A stretch of DNA of 64,000 nucleotides, taken from the NCBI GenBank assembly GCA_031761875.1, contig CP134492.1, positions 3,782,001-3,846,000 on the forward strand. The letters run 5' to 3'. Numbering within the stretch: the first letter of the stretch is position 1; every line of letters begins with the position of its first letter. The position numbers and the translations under genes were made by a program. Under the pieces are notes generated by a model. It searched no databases. It worked only from the letters and a program-made list of their open reading frames with translations, and was not told the DNA's origin. Shown here one piece after another: positions 18,394 through 26,279 of the stretch. Origin of the DNA: Bacillaceae bacterium IKA-2 (lineage in GTDB: Bacteria; Bacillota; Bacilli; Bacillales; Anaerobacillaceae).

Positions 18394-19305
18394 TTAAGAT
18401 TTAGTCTCTTCCTGGTCTTGCTTTAATGATTTTTCGAAAAAGCGAGTTAACTCCTCAATTAACTCTCCAAAAACAGGGTGATCGCCAAACATAAAATCGT
18501 TATGCTTCCCATTAATTAAATATAATTCTTTAGGTTCTGCTGCCGCTTCATATAACGACTGTGATTCATCAAGAGGATGAAGAAGATTTTCTGTTCCGTG
18601 TCCAATAAATAACGGACGTGGAGAAATCGCTTTCACTAAATCCTCGGCGTTTGTATTAATAATTGATTCAGTAAATTGTAATTGTGTTTGTTTTCCGAAT
18701 CCAGGGACTTTTGTTAATTCTGCTGATACATAACTCGATGTGGCAGGGTCTAATGGATAGTGGATAAACGTTGCTGCTAGCTCAGACTTTCCTGAATTTA
18801 CACGTTGTTGTTGATCTTTTTTGATCGTTTCTTTAATTGCTGTCCATTCAACATAAGTATGGATCGAACGTAACCATCGCTCGCCGTCATAAAAACCATT
18901 AAGAGCAGCTACAGCTTTGACACGCTTATCTTTTGCTGCCGCGTGAACAACATTGTTTCCACCCATACCCCAACCTATTAAACCGATACGTTCACTATCT
19001 ACCGCTTCTACCGTTGTTAAATAATGAGTTGCATTAATGATATCCTCGACTTGCTCTGAAAGGATAACTCTTCCTGATTCACCTTCACTGTCAGCAAAAC
19101 CACGGTAATCAAATCCTAAACAAATGTACCCCAGTTTTGTTAATTTCTCGGCAAAAAGACGAGGATAAAATTCATTAAATCCTTGATATCCTGAGTTAGG
19201 AATGATCGCCGGGTATTTTTTTCCCTCGATAAAGTTTTCTGGTAAATAAAGAGTTCCTTGAAGCTTACAGCCTTCACTATAAAATGAAATGTGTTTTTCT
19301 TGCAT
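18394..19305 (-). CDS. Alpha/beta hydrolase lacking the serine nucleophile
   Basis: Alpha/beta-hydrolase fold of the dienelactone-hydrolase-like or acetyl-esterase type. The N-terminal strands and oxyanion region PNSGYQGFNEFY are present. The nucleophile elbow reads LIGWGMGGNN where G-X-S-X-G is expected, so Ser is replaced by Gly. The acid region is GHGTENLLHPLDES and the His region is NGKHNDFMFG. No signal peptide. It is the first gene of the operon leading to DUF6282, glcD and glcF. Either it uses another nucleophile, acts non-hydrolytically, or is degenerate. Length 303 aa is normal. Confidence 0.8.
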   Translation of the reverse strand: MQEKHISFYSEGCKLQGTLYLPENFIEGKKYPAIIPNSGYQGFNEFYPRLFAEKLTKLGYICLGFDYRGFADSEGESGRVILSEQVEDIINATHYLTTVEAVDSERIGLIGWGMGGNNVVHAAAKDKRVKAVAALNGFYDGERWLRSIHTYVEWTAIKETIKKDQQQRVNSGKSELAATFIHYPLDPATSSYVSAELTKVPGFGKQTQLQFTESIINTNAEDLVKAISPRPLFIGHGTENLLHPLDESQSLYEAAAEPKELYLINGKHNDFMFGDHPVFGELIEELTRFFEKSLKQDQEETKS

Positions 19306-19510
19306 GTTGTTTTCCCCCTAGAATTTAAACTGAATTTAACAAAAGTTATAATACAAGTATACATATTCATAAAACTTTTTCAACTATTAATTTTTTCACT
19401 AAAATCAAATATTTTCAGTGTTTTTCTATATAAATTAATAGGAATATATTAACATTAATAAAAAAAAGTTTGTAATTTTTAAAATAATTTGTATAATTGT
19501 ATTATAACTT

Positions 19511-19524
19511 TGTTAACGCTTACA
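19511..19524. promoter_or_regulatory. cre-like site (CcpA) before the symporter gene
   Basis: TGTTAACGCTTACA agrees with the published cre consensus TGWAANCGNTNWCA at 13 of 14 positions. It lies 27 bases before the symporter start codon, in the divergent control region. This suggests carbon catabolite repression, but is untested. Confidence 0.6.
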
Positions 19525-19550
19525 AAGAACATCGATTAGGGGGAGTTATT

Positions 19551-20852
19551 TTGGAATTTACACCATGGGCATTATTTATTGACGTAGGAATTGTCTCATT
19601 CTTGTTGATTATCGGAACACTATTAAGAGCGAAGGTGAAATTTGTTCAATCACTGTTTTTACCTGCGAGTATGATTGCTGGTTTTTTGGGATTGCTTCTT
19701 GGTCCAAGCGGAATTAATATTTTGCCTTTTTCTGATCAAATTGCATCCTATCCAGGGGTCTTAATTGCAGTAATTTTTGGAGCTATTCCGATTGGGGCAG
19801 TAAAAGTTCCTTGGAAAAAATTAGCTGGTAGAGTTCGTAACATGTGGTCATACTCAATGTTACTAACTACACTAATGTGGGGTGGTGGTGCCTTATTTGG
19901 ACTAGCTGTTCTAGGTTTTATTTTTACTGATCTTCATGTAGGATTTGGACTCATTTTAGGAGCAGGGTTTCTTGGGGGACATGGAACTGCAGCGGCCTTA
20001 GGACAAGGTTTTGCTATTCAAGGTTGGGATGAAGCGCTAACTTTAGGAATGACTTCTGCTACTATTGGTATGATTGTAGCAGTACTAGGTGGGTTATTTC
20101 TTATTAAAAAAAGCACCAAAAAAGGCCATACATCATTTATCTCGAGCTTCGAGGATTTACCACAAGAACTTAGAACAGGTTTAGTAGACCGTAACAACAG
20201 AAATGTTTTAGGTGAGGACACAATTTCACCTATCTCGATTGATCCATTAATTTTTCACGTAGCATTAGTGAGTATGGTTGTAGCAGGCGCCTATTTCATA
20301 ACTAACTTCGGAAATTCACTGTTTCCTCAAATTGCTATTCCGTTATTTAGTATCGCATTCTTACTAGGATTATTCCTTCAGTTTGTAATGAGGAAAACAA
20401 ATAGTGATGATTACGTTGACCAACGAGTTATTACACGTATAAGTGGTGGAGCTACTGACTTACTTGTTGCTTTTGGTATTATTTGGGCTTACTTGATCTT
20501 CCGTTTTGTCGCTCCTCGTATATTTGATACTTATTGGTTTGAGCGTGCAATATTTGGCTGGGGATGGAGTACAGGAACAGTTGCGATGGGACTAGCTCTT
20601 TTACGAATTGTTGATCCAGATTTAAAAAGTAAAACGCTTGATGATTATGCAATCTCATATCTTGGAATGGTACCACCTGAGATGCTAATTATTACGATGG
20701 CACCGATATTATTCTCGATTGGTTTACCTTGGGTTTTCCCAGCTGTTTTATTATTAACAGCTATTACTATTATTCTAGTATTTAAGAAAAAAGGCTGGTG
20801 GGTTAGTGAAGATCCATTCAATAGAACCCAGTCAGACAAAAAAAGTGCATAA
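19551..20852 (+). CDS. GltS-family sodium:dicarboxylate/glutamate-type symporter
   Basis: Polytopic membrane protein with about ten hydrophobic segments. It has the inverted-repeat layout of the glutamate:Na+ symporter (ESS/GltS) family. The re-entrant-loop signature GGHGTAAALGQGF is in the first half and ISGGATDLLVAFG in the second. I start at TTG 19551 because GGGGGA lies six bases upstream; an upstream TTG at 19497 has no ribosome site. Divergent from the hydrolase-glcDF operon and followed by a GntR/FCD regulator, so it probably imports the acid consumed by that operon. The substrate is unknown. Confidence 0.85.
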   Translation: MEFTPWALFIDVGIVSFLLIIGTLLRAKVKFVQSLFLPASMIAGFLGLLLGPSGINILPFSDQIASYPGVLIAVIFGAIPIGAVKVPWKKLAGRVRNMWSYSMLLTTLMWGGGALFGLAVLGFIFTDLHVGFGLILGAGFLGGHGTAAALGQGFAIQGWDEALTLGMTSATIGMIVAVLGGLFLIKKSTKKGHTSFISSFEDLPQELRTGLVDRNNRNVLGEDTISPISIDPLIFHVALVSMVVAGAYFITNFGNSLFPQIAIPLFSIAFLLGLFLQFVMRKTNSDDYVDQRVITRISGGATDLLVAFGIIWAYLIFRFVAPRIFDTYWFERAIFGWGWSTGTVAMGLALLRIVDPDLKSKTLDDYAISYLGMVPPEMLIITMAPILFSIGLPWVFPAVLLLTAITIILVFKKKGWWVSEDPFNRTQSDKKSA

Positions 20853-20963
20853 ATAAGGAAAACTTGGCTCAATGATGCATTACTATTTTGATATGTTTCT
20901 AAAAGCAGTAAATATGTTATAATACAAGTAAACTCTCTTTTGGAAAGGGGTGTGAGACAAATT

Positions 20964-21665
20964 TTGATCGCGAGAAAAAAAATTTCTGAACAAGTCCTTG
21001 AAGAAATAAAAAAACGCATCCGTTCTGGAGAATTTGCTGATAACTCTAAACTGCCTTCTGAATCTGTACTTACAGCTCTTTTTGGTGTTAGCCGAGTGCC
21101 ACTCCGAGAAGCCTTAAGTGTACTATCGGCCAATGGGGTCATTGAGTCCAAGCAAGGCGGTGGAAGTTGGGTAAGAGCTGTTCAAATGGATAAAGTTCTT
21201 AACAAAACTCTAGTTGAGACTCTAAGCTTTGATCAGGTTTTATATTTGTTAGAAACAAGAATAATTTTAGAAACAGAAGCAGCTTATTTAGCAGCCGAAC
21301 GACACGAAACTGATGACTTAGTTTCCTTATATGAAGCGCAAAAGCTCCTTTACGAAAACATCAACGACCCTGCTTCTATTGATGATAAGGCCGACTTCAC
21401 TTTTCATCATGGCATAGTACTGGCCACAAAAAATCCAGTTCTCATACAAACAGTGAATAATATTTCCGATTTATATAACCAAGCGATGATCGTATCGTTA
21501 AAGCTTAATACAAAAATTGTCGGTAAAAAACAACAAGTGTACGAAGAGCATCAAAACATCTTACAAGCTGTCGTCACAAGACAAGCTGTCGACGCTCGAG
21601 ATGCAATGCATATTCATCTGACTAATAGTTTAGAGAAACTTAAGCATTATAATGAAAGTCTATAA
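20964..21665 (+). CDS. GntR/FadR-family regulator with FCD ligand domain
   Basis: An N-terminal winged helix (KISEQVLEEIKKRIRSGEF...LPSESVLTALFGVSRVPLREALSVLSANG) is followed by an all-helical FCD domain. FCD domains bind organic acids through a metal held by Asp/His residues; TFHHG and HLTNSL here supply candidates. I start at TTG 20964 after AAAGGGGTG; an in-frame TTG at 20940 is possible. Its place after the symporter gene makes it the likely local repressor. A TATAAT lies at 20918-20923, about 40 bases upstream, without a clear -35. Confidence 0.85.
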   Translation: MIARKKISEQVLEEIKKRIRSGEFADNSKLPSESVLTALFGVSRVPLREALSVLSANGVIESKQGGGSWVRAVQMDKVLNKTLVETLSFDQVLYLLETRIILETEAAYLAAERHETDDLVSLYEAQKLLYENINDPASIDDKADFTFHHGIVLATKNPVLIQTVNNISDLYNQAMIVSLKLNTKIVGKKQQVYEEHQNILQAVVTRQAVDARDAMHIHLTNSLEKLKHYNESL

Positions 21666-21677
21666 GATTACTATTTA

Positions 21678-21712
21678 AAGAATTTGGCCGACGAGGTCAA
21701 ATTCTTTTTTTT
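21678..21712 (+). terminator. Terminator after the GntR/FCD gene
   Basis: AAGAATTTG-GCC, loop, GGT-CAAATTCTT then eight T. Confidence 0.8.
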
Positions 21713-21818
21713 GTAAAAAGATAAGCGTCATTTCTTTTTATTGTTAAAAAATTAAGATATGATCAAACTATACTGACTAAAATAATTTTTCCAGACATGT
21801 AAGAAAGGATGAACTACC

Positions 21819-22088
21819 ATGACAGAACGTTTTTACCTTTATGATGAGGAAGAACAAGCAAAAACTCGCTATATTAGTTTTATGGGAGAAAATCAACGGT
21901 TTGATCTTGTCATTGTATCGACGGCACGCTATTTCGGAAAACAATTAGTCCTCGATATGCAATCGAATCGTCTTGCGATAATTGGGTCAGACGACCTTGT
22001 TGAGCCGGGTTATCTTGAATATGCTTTTAACTTAAATGAAGAAGACGCTGAAGACCTTCGCAGTTTTCTACATGAATTAATACAATAA
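21819..22088 (+). CDS. DUF3055 family protein, 89 aa
   Basis: Small conserved Bacillales protein of unknown function. The block YISFMGENQRFDLVIV followed by SNRLAIIGSDDLVEPGYLEYAF and the acidic C-terminus EEDAEDLRSFLHELI are what I recognise as DUF3055. No membrane segment. The ATG is preceded by AAGAAAGGATG. It stands alone between the catabolic locus and the yutD region. Confidence 0.8.
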   Translation: MTERFYLYDEEEQAKTRYISFMGENQRFDLVIVSTARYFGKQLVLDMQSNRLAIIGSDDLVEPGYLEYAFNLNEEDAEDLRSFLHELIQ

Positions 22089-22224
22089 ATTTCAGCCAAA
22101 ATTATTCTTCAAAATTCATGAATATTTAAAGGCATGTAAATGACAGTTTATGATTTTTGGGGAATAATTACAAAGTGAAAACGATCTCCTTTTGGTAATA
22201 CTAACAGGAGGAGGTGGAATAGCT

Positions 22225-22500
22225 TTGGATAAAGAAAAGAAAGCTTATACTGATTTTTCAAATGTAGAAACTGGAGAAAATTATCTTATTCCAGAAGACA
22301 CCCCTGAGGGACCATATGGATCCCCTGTAAATAAAAAACTTGGCAAAACAACGCCATGGCGTGAAGGACAAAGAAGAATGAGTGCCTTTAACTATGAAAA
22401 TAAGTCACTTCATCAAAATTTACCACGGCAAGATCCTGGATCGCATCCTCCCCATGACGATCCAAACAAAAATGAAGAATTACCTTATACTTCTAAATAG
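22225..22500 (+). CDS. Small conserved cytosolic protein (DUF3905-like), 91 aa
   Basis: Hydrophilic protein with the blocks DFSNVETGENYL, EGPYGSPVNKKLGKTTPW and FNYENKSLHQNLPRQDPG. I recognise it as a conserved Bacillus protein, possibly the DUF3905 group, with no known role. The start is TTG at 22225, seven bases after GGAGGAGGTGG; the longer frame from 22192 would place that ribosome site inside the gene. It ends with a strong terminator. Confidence 0.7.
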   Translation: MDKEKKAYTDFSNVETGENYLIPEDTPEGPYGSPVNKKLGKTTPWREGQRRMSAFNYENKSLHQNLPRQDPGSHPPHDDPNKNEELPYTSK

Positions 22501-22513
22501 GGGAGTGTATGAA

Positions 22514-22556
22514 AAAAGCTAAGGGTGACAAATATTGTCATCTTTAGCTTTTCTTT
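22514..22556 (+). terminator. Terminator after the 91-aa gene
   Basis: AAAAGCTAAGGGTGACA pairs with TGTCATCTTTAGCTTTT across a five-base loop, with two mismatches, then a T-rich tail. Confidence 0.85.
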
Positions 22557-22657
22557 ATAAAATTGGATTTAAAAAATTAAAGACTTACATAAAAAGGTAA
22601 AAATGTATATGGAATTTAAAGAAAAGCACATTTCAATATTGAAATATGCTCAATTGA

Positions 22658-22984
22658 TTATTCAGTTACAAGCCGTTTTTCTGTTTCTGTCGTTGGATTA
22701 CCTCGATCTTCTTTTAATTTCCGCAAAACAAAATAACGGCATCCGAAGTTGCAGTATTCGAAAAGATACTCTGGTAAAGTGCTTATCTTGGAATCATAAG
22801 TCGACTTCCTATTTGTATCCTCAAAAAAACCACGAAGTCGTAATTGGCTATAACCCCAGTCACCAACAATATAATCATATTTATTCAGCACATCACTATA
22901 TCGGGCTGTATAAGCTTCTTCATCCCATGCTTCTCTAACATCCTCAACTACTTCAAAATTAACACCTTGTACGCTGATTGTCAT
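22658..22984 (-). CDS. yutD: YutD family protein (DUF1027)
   Basis: Conserved Firmicute protein of unknown function. The signature YIVGDWGYSQLRLRGFF followed by DSKISTLPEYLFEYCNFGC is characteristic. At 108 aa it is close to B. subtilis YutD, with a slightly longer charged C-terminus. A ribosome site GAGGTGA precedes the ATG. It is encoded opposite to its neighbours. YutD lies next to YutC in B. subtilis, as here. Confidence 0.88.
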   Translation of the reverse strand: MTISVQGVNFEVVEDVREAWDEEAYTARYSDVLNKYDYIVGDWGYSQLRLRGFFEDTNRKSTYDSKISTLPEYLFEYCNFGCRYFVLRKLKEDRGNPTTETEKRLVTE

Positions 22985-23214
22985 TTCATGTCACCTCACA
23001 CTTCTAATACTGCCTTATAAAACAAGAAAATTCAATACTAAACCTAATATATCCAATGAAGAAAAGTTACTAAAGTTTAATTTTTTCTTATACTATTATT
23101 TTTTAAAACCTTAACCTAAAAAAGAAAAAGTATCACAAAAATTATTTGGAGATTATTTCTAATTTAAACAAAAATCATTTTGGTCATCCTACCTAATAGG
23201 AGGTGCTATCCACA

Positions 23215-23847
23215 TTGATAAAAAAGTTCGTAACTTTAAGTATTTGTTTAATAATAGTTAGTACAGGGTGTCAAGCACTCGGCCGAAATGAAGCACCAAT
23301 TGCTAAAGACAACCACGAGATCATAAATATGCGTAATCAAAGTGAAGGGTTTAACGTTATTAATCCTGATAAAAATTATCATGAAATTCAACGTTTTGGT
23401 TTTGTCCGTCACCAACGAGAAACTGCTTTGCCACGTGGTGGATCAAACCCACATATAGCAACTTATGATCCTGAACTTTTGGCAGATGCGATTAGCAAAT
23501 TATCGATTTTAGTTCCTGAAGTTGATGAAGTCGCAACATTAGTAACGGATAAGCAAGTTTTAGTCGCTTATCAAACAACGTCTAAAAATCGTTTTCAAAC
23601 AGCAGATCAAGTAAAAAAAACTGCGATGAGTGTAGTTCCAAGATTTTTCCACGTCTACGTTTCTGATGATCCCAGAATGATATCCAGCATCGAACGATTC
23701 GGCGGCCTTTCATCAACCACTGAAGGAGTTCAAGGTGTGTTAGAACACACAGTCGAGGAAATGCTACTATCTCCCCAAGGTCGAGGGATTAGTGCGAGTG
23801 AAAATGACGAATTCGATGAAAATATCGATCCAACGATAATGAAGTAA
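23215..23847 (+). CDS. yutC: Sporulation lipoprotein YutC (YhcN/YlaJ family)
   Basis: Lipoprotein signal peptide IKKFVTLSICLIIVSTGC, with the lipobox STGC and Cys about residue 19. It is followed by a low-complexity linker and a YhcN/YlaJ domain (PEVDEVATLVTDKQVLVAY, VVPRFFHVYVSDDP). Such proteins are made during sporulation or sit in the spore inner membrane and act in germination. I start at TTG 23215, eleven bases after AGGAGG; a GTG at 23203 overlaps that site. One intergenic repeat abuts the stop. Confidence 0.85.
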   Translation: MIKKFVTLSICLIIVSTGCQALGRNEAPIAKDNHEIINMRNQSEGFNVINPDKNYHEIQRFGFVRHQRETALPRGGSNPHIATYDPELLADAISKLSILVPEVDEVATLVTDKQVLVAYQTTSKNRFQTADQVKKTAMSVVPRFFHVYVSDDPRMISSIERFGGLSSTTEGVQGVLEHTVEEMLLSPQGRGISASENDEFDENIDPTIMK

Positions 23848-23852
23848 GAAAA

Positions 23853-23893
23853 TTAAGAAAAGCGCAAGGCGCCTGCCTATCGAAAGGATTAGG
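23853..23893 (+). repeat. Left part of the GC-rich intergenic repeat
   Basis: AAGAAAAGCGCAAGGCGCC then TGCCTATCG matches the start of the second unit at 4042-4300 but lacks its far end. It lies between convergent yutC and lipA. Confidence 0.65.
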
Positions 23894-23895
23894 TG

Positions 23896-24819
23896 TTACC
23901 CTAATTCCATTTCTGCCTTCACCGCTTCTTGCCTTGCTTGAGCCTGATTTACTTGTTCATCAGCATGATAGGAAGAGCGGACAAGGGGACCACTTTCACA
24001 ATGGCTAAAACCTTTTGTCATCGCAATTTCTTGTAATTCTTGAAATTCGTCAGGAGTCCAATATTTTTGGATTTTCAAATGTGACCTCGTCGGTTGTAAG
24101 TATTGTCCAATCGTTAAAATATCAACATCATGCGCTCGTAAGTCGTCCATTGTTTCAATAATTTCTGCTTTTGTTTCACCAAGACCAATCATTAGACTAG
24201 ATTTCGTCGGTATATTTGGGCACATTTCTTTTGCTTTTTTAAGTAAGGCTAGAGATCGCTCATATGTAGCCCTTGCCCTTACCTTTGGCGTCAATCTCTT
24301 TACCGTTTCAATATTATGATTTAGGATGTTTGGTCTTGCATCCATTAGAATTTTTAAATTTTCTTCTGAACCATTCATGTCAGAAGGCAGTACTTCAACA
24401 GAACAGAATGGGCTTTTGCGACGAATCGCTCGAACAGTTTCAGCAAAAACTCTCGCACCACCATCTTTAAGATCATCCCTAGCAACAGCCGTAATGACGA
24501 CATGCTTTAGACCCATTTTTTTTACAACTCTTGCGACTCTTTCTGGTTCTTCTAAATCTAGCTCTGTTGGGAGACCCGATTTCACAGCACAAAAACGGCA
24601 TGCTCTTGTACATATGTCTCCTAAAATCATAAATGTAGCTGTTTTTCGTTCAGCCCAACATTCATGAATATTAGGACAACGTGCTTCTTCACATACGGTA
24701 TTGAGCTTTTCTTCTCGCATCATTTTTTTTAGTCCTGTATATGAATCATTAGTATTAAGTTTAATTTTTAGCCAGTCAGGCTTTCGAATATGCTCTTCTT
24801 GCTTTGCCAATGGTTTCAC
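23896..24819 (-). CDS. lipA: Lipoyl synthase
   Basis: Radical SAM enzyme that inserts two sulfurs into octanoyl groups on lipoyl domains. Both clusters are visible: the auxiliary CX4CX5C ([12 protein letters not shown]) and the radical SAM CX3CX2C (CTRACRFC). The C-terminal RSSYHADE motif supplies the conserved Ser ligand of the auxiliary cluster. At 307 aa the length is normal. Minus strand, convergent with yutC and divergent from lytH, as in B. subtilis. Confidence 0.96.
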   Translation of the reverse strand: MKPLAKQEEHIRKPDWLKIKLNTNDSYTGLKKMMREEKLNTVCEEARCPNIHECWAERKTATFMILGDICTRACRFCAVKSGLPTELDLEEPERVARVVKKMGLKHVVITAVARDDLKDGGARVFAETVRAIRRKSPFCSVEVLPSDMNGSEENLKILMDARPNILNHNIETVKRLTPKVRARATYERSLALLKKAKEMCPNIPTKSSLMIGLGETKAEIIETMDDLRAHDVDILTIGQYLQPTRSHLKIQKYWTPDEFQELQEIAMTKGFSHCESGPLVRSSYHADEQVNQAQARQEAVKAEMELG

Positions 24820-24859
24820 TCCTCTAGAGTTGAACGTTTAATTGAAAATGTTAACTAAT

Positions 24860-24972
24860 GAATGAATTTCATAATGCAGATTCTGCGCCACTAAGATACT
24901 GCATCTAGTTGAATTAAAACATCTTCAACTTAGCAGAATGATGTGGCTAGTTTTCGTATTATGAAACATTCA
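24860..24972. repeat. MITE-like palindromic element, copy B
   Basis: AATGAATTTCATAATGCAGA at the left end and CGTATTATGAAACATTC at the right are inverted repeats. The core GCGCCACTAAGATACTGCAT and GTTGAATTAAAACAT match copy A at 1837-1952. It lies in the lipA-lytH control region. Confidence 0.75.
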
Positions 24973-25112
24973 ATATAAATCTTTTTTAACTTTACCATGA
25001 AAAACAAGAAATCTCAAAATACTTGCATCCAAATGCGAGTAAGTAGCTTATATTTTTTGATACCATTATCTACAAACTGCAGTTATTGGCAAAAAATAAA
25101 GGAGGTCTTCAG

Positions 25113-26114
25113 ATGATACGGACACTACTTATCGTTACACTAATAGCTTCATTCTTTGTATCTCCGATTAATGGTTTTGCTAAAGAAGCGATTGAATTAA
25201 CTTATGCTGAACGGCTTGAACAGCGGATGAGCTTATTTCAAAAATTTGAAACTGTCACAAACGTACCGTGGTACTATTTAGCCGCTGCTGATTCATTTGA
25301 AAGAGGCTTACGTCGGGCTAGAAGAGACTTGCCTAATGAAGCAGGTTTAATTGCCATTTATTATGAACCACAACAATGGGTAGGAGCGCTAAACCCAAAT
25401 CTAGAAGATACACACCCACTTTCTATTAGTATGTTTGGTGGTGTGGGATTAGATGGTGATGGCGATGGGCTAGCAGATCCTAACAATGATGAAGATGTAC
25501 TTTATACGTTTGCTAGCCACTTAGAATCTTATGGCTACGACGAAGAAAACATTAAAATCGGCTTATGGGAATTTTATCATCGCGAAAAGTCGCTACAGCT
25601 AATTATTGGACATGCGAAAATATATGAAACGTTTAATACGATTGCCTTAACAAAAAATGCCTTTCCACTGCCACTTCGTTTTAATTTCACTTATAAAAAT
25701 ACGTGGGGCGATACTCGCGGCTGGGGAGGGCGGCGAATTCATGAAGGAACTGATATTTTTGCAGGGTACGGAACACCCGTACAAGCGACAACTTATGGAA
25801 TAATTGAATTAAAAGGATGGAATAAATTTGGAGGTTGGCGTGTCGGGATTAGAGACGTTGATAATGTCTATCATTACTTTGCTCATTTAAGTGGATTCGA
25901 AAAAGGAATTGAAGCAGGGAAAGTAGTTGAACCTGGAACTGTTATAGGTTATGTAGGTAGTTCTGGATATGGTAAACCAGGGACACAAGGGAAATTCCCG
26001 CCTCACTTACATTACGGGATGTATCGTGATAATGGCTTTATTGAATGGTCGTTTGATCCGTTTCCTTCACTAAAAAGATGGGAAAAGCAAGCACGAGCAG
26101 CAAAAAGACGATAA
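25113..26114 (+). CDS. lytH: LytH, sporulation L-Ala-D-Glu endopeptidase (M23)
   Basis: Secreted metallopeptidase that trims cortex peptide side chains late in sporulation, leaving single L-alanine. A signal peptide of about 25 residues ends near NGFAKEA. The C-terminal M23 domain has the zinc motif HEGTDIFAGYGTPV and the HLHYGMY motif, with an intervening HYFAHLSGF. The start is ATG 25113, preceded by AAAGGAGGT. At 333 aa it is close to the B. subtilis enzyme (yunA). The order lipA-lytH-yunB is conserved. Confidence 0.92.
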   Translation: MIRTLLIVTLIASFFVSPINGFAKEAIELTYAERLEQRMSLFQKFETVTNVPWYYLAAADSFERGLRRARRDLPNEAGLIAIYYEPQQWVGALNPNLEDTHPLSISMFGGVGLDGDGDGLADPNNDEDVLYTFASHLESYGYDEENIKIGLWEFYHREKSLQLIIGHAKIYETFNTIALTKNAFPLPLRFNFTYKNTWGDTRGWGGRRIHEGTDIFAGYGTPVQATTYGIIELKGWNKFGGWRVGIRDVDNVYHYFAHLSGFEKGIEAGKVVEPGTVIGYVGSSGYGKPGTQGKFPPHLHYGMYRDNGFIEWSFDPFPSLKRWEKQARAAKRR

Positions 26115-26233
26115 ATCGATATAAGAACGAAAATCCAATCTACTTTTAAAAGGTTTGCATCGCAAAAATGAATACTAAATTGACTAGGTATTTTTTACTT
26201 ATGATAAAACAACACTCTTCTCTTAAATGTCAG

Positions 26234-26272
26234 AAAAAACTCAAGTACATTAGTAACGTACTTGAGTTTTTT
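26234..26272. terminator. Bidirectional terminator between lytH and the NhaC-type transporter gene
   Basis: AAAAAACTCAAGTAC and GTACTTGAGTTTTTT are a perfect 15-bp inverted repeat between convergent genes. Confidence 0.9.
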
Positions 26273-26279
26273 CTAGTGC

